A stretch of 12,042 nucleotides of DNA from Treponema sp. Lineage in GTDB: Bacteria; Spirochaetota; Spirochaetia; Treponematales; Treponemataceae. A model generated the notes under the pieces. It saw only the letters and a list, made by a program, of their open reading frames with translations. It was not told the origin of the DNA and did no database searches. Each line of letters begins with the position of its first letter. Position 1 is the stretch's first letter. Positions 6,513-12,042 of this stretch are shown piece after piece. The position numbers were made by a program, and so were the translations under genes. The DNA is taken from positions 1-12,042 of the forward strand of contig JAILNT010000343.1 of the NCBI GenBank assembly GCA_024691265.1, given 5' to 3'.

Positions 6513-7943
6513 TTAATTAGCTCTTTGTATTAGAGATGTTCCAGGCATAACTTTTATTTCAACACGTCTGTTCATAGCTCTTCCTTCTGGAGTACTGTTG
6601 TCTCCAATTGGTACTGTACCTCCAAGACCTCGTGTTGTAAACATTGATTTATTGACACCTTGGGCTGCAAGTGCATCTACTATAGCCTGTGCTCTTTGTA
6701 ATGAAAGATTCATCTGTCCTACAGGCTTTCCTACATCAGCTGTATGACCTTCTATAAGGATAGTGAAGTTCTTTCCATTTGTAAGCTCTTTAAGCTGTTT
6801 TGCCAACGCTGTAATACGAGGCATTTCACCGTCTAGAAGTTTTGCTGAGTCTGCTACAAATTTCAAATCATTGATAGTAATTTTGATACCATCAGGTGCA
6901 TCTGCAATAGACAAATTTGAATTTGGATCTGTATAAACAAATTCACGAAGCTTTTCAAATGCAGCATAATAACTTGGTGTTTTATCCGGTGCATATACAG
7001 GGTGTACAAGTTGTTTTTTTCCAAGCAGAATTACAACTTTTCCATCTTTTAGAAGTTCTTTGTTTTCTGCTACCGTCATTATACGAAGATAGTCTTCATA
7101 AGAAATTACAGGGTCGGTTCTTTTTGCTCCGTAAATCTGTTTTGCAGTTATATGTAGTGGGTCAATACCAACTCTTTGCATAACAGCATCTGTTGTATCA
7201 GAATAGTCGTAATGAACGATACCGATATTTTGAGCTATTTCTTTATCAACCATGTTTCTTTCGTAAAGTAAATCCATTTTTTCATTCCAGATTTTTGGGA
7301 AGAAACAGGGGTCTGCATTTTCTCTTGTGTATTCTCCATGAACAGGTAATATTCCTCTTGCATCGATTATTATACCCGTGTAAGCACGAGATGAAATGGT
7401 TTCTATAGGCATATTGCCTTTGTATGGTACATTGTGTTTTACCATTAATGCACCAATTTCATTTATTTTTATTGTATTTGAAAGTTGAATGCTGTTGTTA
7501 TCTCTTCCAAATACTCCGGGTGTTCTTTTACTATTGTCTATTATGTGGGTTAATTGTTCGAGTGTTAATCCCTGTCTTAAAATTATATCTCCAAGATTTT
7601 CAGATGAATCTACATTTAAAGTAAGAAGTGGATCTTTTATTAAAGATGTAAGCTGCATTTCTATACGTTTAGTAGCTGTACTTTTTCCTGAAGGAAGTGG
7701 AATGCCGGCTTTCTGAACATCAAGAGAAATTTTTGAAGAAAATTGATTTTTTATCCAGTCTACCGAGCTTGTAGAAGTCATAAGCGAATCTTTATCATCA
7801 CTTTCAGTAGGCTGAAAATCTGTTACTAATGGTGCCATGTCACTTGAGTTATCTACAGCGTAAAACGATGCAGGTAATATAAATAGTGATATTGTGAATA
7901 AAATTTTTGTTACTCTGTTAAAGACAGCCTTTGATAACTTCAT
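6513..7943 (-). CDS. Exported OmpA-family protein with C-terminal peptidoglycan-binding domain
   Basis: A 476-residue envelope protein. A signal peptide spans residues 1-29 (basic start, hydrophobic core ILFTISLFILPASFYA, cleavage before VDN). Residues 90-180 form an uncharacterised domain. Residues 184-315 include YTGIIIDARGILPVHGEY, a motif seen in FlgT/LPP20-like periplasmic domains. Residues 360-466 are an OmpA C-terminal domain: IEGHTADVG with Asp403, LSLQRAQAIVDAL with Arg417, and MNRRVEIKV. Asp403 and Arg417 match the pair that grips the peptide stem of peptidoglycan in OmpA. There is no transmembrane beta-barrel signature, so it is probably a periplasmic cell-wall tether. Size and layout recall T. 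pallidum Tp0624, from memory and unchecked. AAGGA lies 8 nt before the ATG and overlaps the stop of the transglycosylase gene 11 nt upstream, so the two are co-expressed. Confidence 0.9.
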   Translation of the reverse strand: MKLSKAVFNRVTKILFTISLFILPASFYAVDNSSDMAPLVTDFQPTESDDKDSLMTSTSSVDWIKNQFSSKISLDVQKAGIPLPSGKSTATKRIEMQLTSLIKDPLLTLNVDSSENLGDIILRQGLTLEQLTHIIDNSKRTPGVFGRDNNSIQLSNTIKINEIGALMVKHNVPYKGNMPIETISSRAYTGIIIDARGILPVHGEYTRENADPCFFPKIWNEKMDLLYERNMVDKEIAQNIGIVHYDYSDTTDAVMQRVGIDPLHITAKQIYGAKRTDPVISYEDYLRIMTVAENKELLKDGKVVILLGKKQLVHPVYAPDKTPSYYAAFEKLREFVYTDPNSNLSIADAPDGIKITINDLKFVADSAKLLDGEMPRITALAKQLKELTNGKNFTILIEGHTADVGKPVGQMNLSLQRAQAIVDALAAQGVNKSMFTTRGLGGTVPIGDNSTPEGRAMNRRVEIKVMPGTSLIQRAN

Positions 7944-7954
7944 GATTATGTTCC

Positions 7955-9280
7955 TTATTTGAGTATCGGCACAAATAGTGTTTTGCCTATAGACAAAATA
8001 CTGTTTTCAGATATACCGTTTGCCTGACATATTGCATCAACACTTACACCATATGTTCTTGATATTCCCCATAAAGTTTCACCTTTTACTACTACATGAG
8101 CATTAGAAAATTCATGGTCTTTTATTTTTTCAAGAGCTTCTGTTATAGTTGTTTCTAACTCTGTTGGTATTCTTAGTTCATAGCCTGGGATTGTTATTCC
8201 TCTATAAAGGGCTGTATTTAGACTTGATATATCTGAAGTTTCAAGCCCTGCTGCAAGAGCAAGTTGTGATAAAGGAACTGCTCCTGTCATTTTTATATAA
8301 GTAAAGGCATCTTCTTCTATATCTTCTTCTTCCGGAAGTTCTAAGCCATAATATTCAGCATTTTGCATTAGGTCGCAGATTGCAAGAAGCTTTGGAACAT
8401 AGTCTAGAGTTTCTGATTTTAATAATTTATTTTCTGCTAGATACCAAAAATCTTTATCCGGATTATTTTTTGTAACTTTTGCCATTGCTCCTGCTCCACA
8501 ATTATAGGCTGCAATAGCAATTTCCCAATCACCAAATTGTTTATAATTATCTTGAAGTTTTAAAAATGCTGCTTCTGTAGATTTCCAGGGGTCAAGTCTT
8601 TCATCAACAAATTCTGTTTTCTTTAAAAATGGTTTCATGCTGTTTTCCATGAATTGCCACATTCCTAAAGCTCCTGAACGGGATTTAGCTGTTGGCTTAA
8701 AGCTTGATTCCACTATTGGTAAATATAAAAGGCAGTGTGGCATATTATATTCTTCTATTTTTTCTCGTATATATTGCCAATATAGATTTCCTGCTTCTAC
8801 CATCGCTGCAAGATATTTTCTGCCACCAGTGCGGAGAAATTGTTTTCTATATTTTTCTACCAGGGGGTGGTCATATCCGTCTAAGTCTGGAGGAAGTCGC
8901 CTTACTGTTTCTTCCATGAATACAGGATTTTGGTCTTCATCGTCTACAAGTTGAGCATTCAAATCTTCTATATCTTTCAATTCTTTTTTTGAAATTTGAT
9001 TAGAACTTTGAACGCTAGCTTTTGTAGAGGTCTTTGATGAGTTTTTTTTTGCAGAAGTCTTTTTTTTGCTTTTATTTTCTTGTTCTGCATCAGTATCTAC
9101 AGATTTATCTTCTAATTCTATAGATTCTAAAATTGCTTCATCTTCTGCAATTTCAGTAGTAAGTGCTTCTTCATTTTTTACAGAGTCAGAATCATTTGAG
9201 CTTTCAGCTTTTTTTGTAGCTGCAAATACATTAGTAAATGTAACTAAAAATATTGCTGCAAGTAGAAATTTTTTCATCAT
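7955..9280 (-). CDS. MltD-like lytic transglycosylase (SLT/GH23) with C-terminal LysM
   Basis: A periplasmic enzyme predicted to cleave peptidoglycan glycan strands with 1,6-anhydro ring formation. Residues 1-20 are a signal peptide ending NVFA-A with no lipobox, unlike E. coli MltD. Residues 24-115 are low-complexity: acidic first, then Lys/Ser/Thr-rich (61-100), probably a flexible spacer. The SLT domain covers about 175-315: LPIVESSF with catalytic-type Glu191, SRSGALGMWQFM (200-211) and IAIAAYNCGAGAM (254-266). Residues 328-371 look like a degenerate LysM-related segment, and 395-439 form a clear LysM (HVVVKGETLWGISRTYGV to LFVP). Two ATGs are adjacent; the first (9280) has GGAG 10 nt upstream. 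Gaps are 35 nt from the TPR gene before it and 11 nt to the OmpA-family gene after it, an operon. The MltD name is by domain layout only. Confidence 0.92.
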   Translation of the reverse strand: MMKKFLLAAIFLVTFTNVFAATKKAESSNDSDSVKNEEALTTEIAEDEAILESIELEDKSVDTDAEQENKSKKKTSAKKNSSKTSTKASVQSSNQISKKELKDIEDLNAQLVDDEDQNPVFMEETVRRLPPDLDGYDHPLVEKYRKQFLRTGGRKYLAAMVEAGNLYWQYIREKIEEYNMPHCLLYLPIVESSFKPTAKSRSGALGMWQFMENSMKPFLKKTEFVDERLDPWKSTEAAFLKLQDNYKQFGDWEIAIAAYNCGAGAMAKVTKNNPDKDFWYLAENKLLKSETLDYVPKLLAICDLMQNAEYYGLELPEEEDIEEDAFTYIKMTGAVPLSQLALAAGLETSDISSLNTALYRGITIPGYELRIPTELETTITEALEKIKDHEFSNAHVVVKGETLWGISRTYGVSVDAICQANGISENSILSIGKTLFVPILK

Positions 9281-9315
9281 CAGAACTTTTCTCCATGTTT
9301 ACAGGTGCATCATAC

Positions 9316-10443
9316 TTACAGCTTTTCGCCGAAATAGATTCCTGCCCATTCCCAGCTGCCGTGCTTGTCAGGGTCTGCAGGGAAATTTACTTTTCTAAAA
9401 TATAAATACCAAACATTTATATATATACTCCAACCCCATGTTCTAAGATATGCTTCTGTTGGTGTTGAAGATTCATCTAAGGTTTCATTGTAATGTATTT
9501 TATTTCCTTGCATAAAGCCTCTCATAGAAAAGTTTTCCTGAGAGTTTGCATCGTTTTCATCTTGTCGCCATGACATAGCAAAGAAATTGACTTTTGATTT
9601 ATATCGGTCAAGAGCTTTGTAGTCATATCTTGAAATAGCTGTTTTTACGGCATTTTCAAGTGCTTCTAGAGAATCGAATGTCCAGTCTTTATCAGATTGG
9701 TCAAAATCAATAAGCTGTTTTGCTTTTGAATATGCTTCTGGTTGACCTGAAATTTGGACTGAAGCTGCATCATCTTGTGCAAGAAAGAGTTTATACGCTT
9801 TTATAGCCTGTTCCCATTCACCCTCTTTTTCATATTCTTGTGCAAGTCTATCATATATTTCGGCAATACTTATCTCTGATGGGAATTTATTTATCAACAT
9901 ATTGAAATATATAATTCTATTTGTAGGATTTGTACTTATAAGAATAAGTTTTTGCAAGCATAAAAAATGAATGGAAAAGTTTTTTCCGTTATCACCTTTT
10001 ATGATTAAATCATTATAATTATTTATTATTCTGTCAAAATAATATTCTGCTATTGGTTCTGCATTGTTTTCAAGGTAAGCATATGCTGTCATGAATAGCC
10101 AATAGGCGTTATAGTTGTCTTCAGGATATCTTTCTACATGGTCTGTTAAAAATATGATAAGTTCATTATAATTATGTAAAGAAAGAAGATTATTAGCTAT
10201 CTTTTTCATTATTGAATATCTGCTTTCTGAAGATAGTTCCTGATTTTTTAGCAGACTATATAATTGTTTTTGTTCTTCTATTTGTTTTTTTATGTTTTTT
10301 GATAATGCTGATGATGCATTTGTAGTTGCAGGCTCTAATGCTACTGCGTATGTTGAAAAACACATAGAGACTGCTAAAAGTATGCTGATGATTTTTTTGC
10401 AAACATGATATATAAATGTATCATAGCGAGCATTTATTGACAA
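9316..10443 (-). CDS. Exported TPR-like protein of unknown function
   Basis: I do not recognise a named family. The 375-residue protein has an N-terminal signal segment (KKIISILLAVSMCFSTYAVA, about 16-35). The middle is helical and TPR-like, clearest at 194-224 (IYDRLAQEYEKEGEWEQAIKAYKLF); earlier degenerate units lie around 75-145. The C-terminal 90 residues are rich in Trp and Tyr (TWGWSIYINVWYLYF, SWEWAGIYF) and may be a separate small domain. The only start that keeps the signal peptide is TTG at 10443; there is no in-frame ATG before Met27 and no clear Shine-Dalgarno sequence, so the exact start is uncertain. It is first in the operon with the transglycosylase and OmpA-family genes, suggesting a periplasmic scaffold or partner in cell-wall work; that is inference from position. 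Confidence 0.78.
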   Translation of the reverse strand: MSINARYDTFIYHVCKKIISILLAVSMCFSTYAVALEPATTNASSALSKNIKKQIEEQKQLYSLLKNQELSSESRYSIMKKIANNLLSLHNYNELIIFLTDHVERYPEDNYNAYWLFMTAYAYLENNAEPIAEYYFDRIINNYNDLIIKGDNGKNFSIHFLCLQKLILISTNPTNRIIYFNMLINKFPSEISIAEIYDRLAQEYEKEGEWEQAIKAYKLFLAQDDAASVQISGQPEAYSKAKQLIDFDQSDKDWTFDSLEALENAVKTAISRYDYKALDRYKSKVNFFAMSWRQDENDANSQENFSMRGFMQGNKIHYNETLDESSTPTEAYLRTWGWSIYINVWYLYFRKVNFPADPDKHGSWEWAGIYFGEKL

Positions 10444-10452
10444 GAATGAGTA

Positions 10453-10473
10453 TTGGCAAGATTGCCAATCTTG
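10453..10473. repeat. Two overlapping inverted repeats in the divergent control region
   Basis: TTGGCAA-GA-TTGCCAA (10453-10468) is a perfect repeat with 7-bp arms. It overlaps CAAGATT-GCC-AATCTTG (10457-10473), also perfect with 7-bp arms. As RNA the two hairpins would exclude each other; as DNA this is a compact operator-like palindrome. It lies about 10 bp upstream of the TTG start of the minus-strand TPR gene and 45 bp upstream of the plus-strand membrane-protein ATG. Confidence 0.6.
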
Positions 10474-10482
10474 GTGTATTCT
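10453..10482 (+). promoter_or_regulatory. Candidate promoter for the membrane protein-TPR lipoprotein pair
   Basis: TTGGCA (10453-10458) and TATTCT (10477-10482) are 18 bp apart, placing a start near 10489 and a leader of about 30 nt. The -35 is inside the inverted repeat, so a bound repressor would block it. On the other strand TAGAAT (complement of 10478-10483) is a five-of-six -10 that could serve the divergent TPR gene, though without a good -35. Confidence 0.33.
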
Positions 10483-10517
10483 ATTTAGAAGGATTTGTAA
10501 TAAGGTTTGGCGGTGGT

Positions 10518-11126
10518 ATGAATCTGAGAAGCACGAAAGTACAGAATTTTATATTGGCAATTGGTATGTTTTTCATACTGCTTGGAGTGTATCTTCTTAT
10601 TGCTGTGTCTGCAGAACAAACCGCCGGATTTTTTGTATTTTTACGTTTTTTGTGTCTTTCTGGAGCAGGAATGGTTCTTTTGTTTCTCTCTCTTGTTGTC
10701 ACTAAAAATTGTATACATGTCTTTTTTGGTTTAAATCTACTTTTTTTTGGTATATTAGCATTAATTATTGACCTTAGATTATTTTCTGTAGGATTAAAAG
10801 AGTTATGGCCTTTTCTTGTAATTTCCAGTGGAATATCATTGTTGCCAGCTGGTATTTATAAAGTTCATGGTATAAAGCCTTCTTTTTTCTTTCCTGCTCT
10901 TGTTTTAATTTTTTTAGGCTCTGCACTGCTTCCTTTTTCATTACACCTTGTAGCTGTATCTCTCAGGAAGGTTGTAACATTTTGGGGACCTATATTATGT
11001 ATAGCTCTTGGTTTGTTACTAGTCATGTTATTCTTATTTCAGCAAAAGAATAAATTTCCATATATAGATGATGATTCTGATGGAAAAATTGGCGATTTTG
11101 ATTCCCTTCTTGGAGACGAGCCTTGA
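10518..11126 (+). CDS. Small polytopic membrane protein, possibly LiaF/DUF5668-like
   Basis: No named function recognised. The 202 residues hold about six hydrophobic helices, with a short polar, acidic C-terminal tail (DDDSDGKIGDFDSLLGDEP). Two helices carry a W-P-or-GP-x-L-x-I pattern (LWPFLVISSGISLL and FWGPILCIALGLLLV), which recalls the transmembrane repeats of LiaF/LiaI-type envelope-stress proteins; this is suggestive only. The frame is open back to 10416, but ATG 10518 is preferred: it begins MNLRSTKVQNFILAIGM directly before the first helix, and earlier codons overlap the divergent promoter and inverted repeats. Shine-Dalgarno candidates are imperfect: TAAGG (10501-10505) 12 nt away, or GGTGG adjacent. 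Its TGA stop overlaps the next ATG (TGATG), so the two proteins are made together and may interact. Confidence 0.72.
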   Translation: MNLRSTKVQNFILAIGMFFILLGVYLLIAVSAEQTAGFFVFLRFLCLSGAGMVLLFLSLVVTKNCIHVFFGLNLLFFGILALIIDLRLFSVGLKELWPFLVISSGISLLPAGIYKVHGIKPSFFFPALVLIFLGSALLPFSLHLVAVSLRKVVTFWGPILCIALGLLLVMLFLFQQKNKFPYIDDDSDGKIGDFDSLLGDEP

Positions 11127-12042
11127 TGAATAAGATTCATATATCGTTTATTACAATATTTTATGTCATTATAGGCTACTTTTGTATTTTTTCTTTCTCT
11201 TGTGCAAGTACATCTCCTTCTGCTGTTTCTTCTGATTCTGCGGCTGTTGCCATTACTGTTCCAGAAAAAAAACGCAACGATTTTTTTATATCTGTATCTC
11301 CTGATATTATAGCTAAAATTGAAAATGGTTCTCCTGAATCTATTCGCTCAGGAATAGGTCTTATGAGAAAATCAATGCTTGACTATAAAGAAGATGAAAA
11401 GATTTTACTTGTTGTTGCAGCAAATATAATGAATATTGTCTGGCCTAGTGAAAGAGTTTCCTGGGAAATTCCTGAGGTGAGTAATACAAATCCTTATATA
11501 GGTGCTATAGAATCGGCTCGAAATGGAATTTATGATACAAGTACTGGCAATAAAGATTTTCTTTCGACTCTGTTACCTTCTCTTGTTTTGCTTACATCAT
11601 CTTCAAGAGATGATTATTATGATTTGTCTTATAATGCCCTTAGTCTTGCATTAAATATGAGAAGAGATTCTGTTCTTGCAAATTATCTTATGGGTATCTT
11701 GCTTTGTAAAATGCAAAGGTTTGATGAATCCATTAAATATTTGAAAAATGCTAGTGCTGCAATTCCGACTTGCTTTAATACCTCTTATTCTCTTGCTCTT
11801 GGATATAAACTTTCAGGAGATATTGCTGCTGCAAGAAATGCCGCGGAATTGCTTGTTGTTCAGTATCCTCAAAATATAGATGTACTAAAACTTTGTTCTG
11901 AAACAGCTTTTGCACAAAAAGATTATACTTCAGCAGAAGAATATGTTGTTAGGGTTTTACAGCAGGAGCCTGAAAATAAGCAGTTTGTTCTTTTTCGTGT
12001 AAAAGTTTTGCTTGAGAAAAAAGAATATATGAAAGCGGCTTC
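11126..12042 (+). CDS. TPR-repeat lipoprotein (3' end cut off by window)
   Basis: An open frame of 305 codons runs from ATG 11126 to the window edge with no stop. The ATG shares its A with the TGA of the membrane-protein gene, and GGAG (11112-11115) lies 10 nt upstream. Residues 1-25 are a hydrophobic signal peptide ending FSFS before Cys26, a relaxed lipobox of the sort spirochaetes use, so a lipid-anchored envelope protein is likely. A Ser/Ala-rich linker (27-46) follows. TPR-like helix pairs are visible at about 184-214 (ANYLMGILLCKMQRFDESI), 218-248 (SYSLALGYKLSGDIAAARNA), 252-282 (KLCSETAFAQKDYTSAEEYV) and a further one starting at 287. TPRs are protein-binding scaffolds; the partner is unknown, the coupled membrane protein being the obvious candidate. 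A role in envelope assembly is inference. Confidence 0.82.
   Translation, partial: MNKIHISFITIFYVIIGYFCIFSFSCASTSPSAVSSDSAAVAITVPEKKRNDFFISVSPDIIAKIENGSPESIRSGIGLMRKSMLDYKEDEKILLVVAANIMNIVWPSERVSWEIPEVSNTNPYIGAIESARNGIYDTSTGNKDFLSTLLPSLVLLTSSSRDDYYDLSYNALSLALNMRRDSVLANYLMGILLCKMQRFDESIKYLKNASAAIPTCFNTSYSLALGYKLSGDIAAARNAAELLVVQYPQNIDVLKLCSETAFAQKDYTSAEEYVVRVLQQEPENKQFVLFRVKVLLEKKEYMKAA

Noticed and set aside
6917..7716. Several plus-strand frames opposite the OmpA-family gene
   Set aside because: Antisense shadows of a well-supported coding region, with biased composition and no ribosome-binding sites.
8637..9398. Plus-strand frames opposite the transglycosylase gene
   Set aside because: Antisense shadows; the Ser/Phe-rich composition arises from reading the low-complexity Lys/Glu/Ser codons backwards.
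10416..10517. N-terminal extension of the small membrane protein
   Set aside because: These codons overlap the divergent gene's start, the inverted repeats and the candidate promoter, and encode no recognisable signal; the first helix follows ATG 10518 directly.

Overview
The window reads as chromosomal DNA of a low-GC, host- or gut-associated spirochaete, most likely a Treponema. The basis is the AT-rich codon use, relaxed lipoboxes, a stand-alone PTS EIIA protein, and an envelope cluster (TPR protein, LysM lytic transglycosylase, OmpA-domain protein) of a kind I associate with treponemes. This assignment is inference; I could run no database search. I see no rRNA, tRNA, CRISPR array, insertion sequence or integrase.

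Region 1 (1-1605, +) is the mature part of an OppA-like, family 5 peptide-binding lipoprotein. The window begins two codons before its lipobox cysteine, so the real start lies upstream. Region 2 (1606-1943) has no gene. It holds candidate terminator hairpins, a candidate promoter, a guanine-type purine riboswitch, and an expression platform that can bury the purE Shine-Dalgarno sequence.

Region 3 (1944-5864, +) is a purine cluster: purE, purF, purM and purN. It covers PRPP amidotransfer (PurF), GAR formylation (PurN), AIR synthesis (PurM) and AIR/N5-CAIR carboxylation (PurE). purD, purL, purK, purC, purB and purH are not here. A hairpin with a T-rich tail separates purE from purF, so purF-M-N may be expressed partly independently. 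A bidirectional hairpin terminator closes the cluster against convergent genes.

Region 4 (5939-10443, -) reads, in transcription order, TPR periplasmic protein, LysM lytic transglycosylase, OmpA-family protein, then an EIIA protein with its own candidate promoter. The first three look like one envelope/peptidoglycan operon. Region 5 (10518-12042, +) is transcribed divergently: a small six-helix membrane protein, translationally coupled by a TGATG overlap to a TPR lipoprotein that runs off the window. Two overlapping inverted repeats lie in the divergent control region.

The strongest second-look item is the riboswitch. Its ligand-binding core is textbook, but loop L2 carries an inserted hairpin of about 29 nt. 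It is followed by what may be a translational switch on purE, whose product also departs from the usual PurE active-site motifs.
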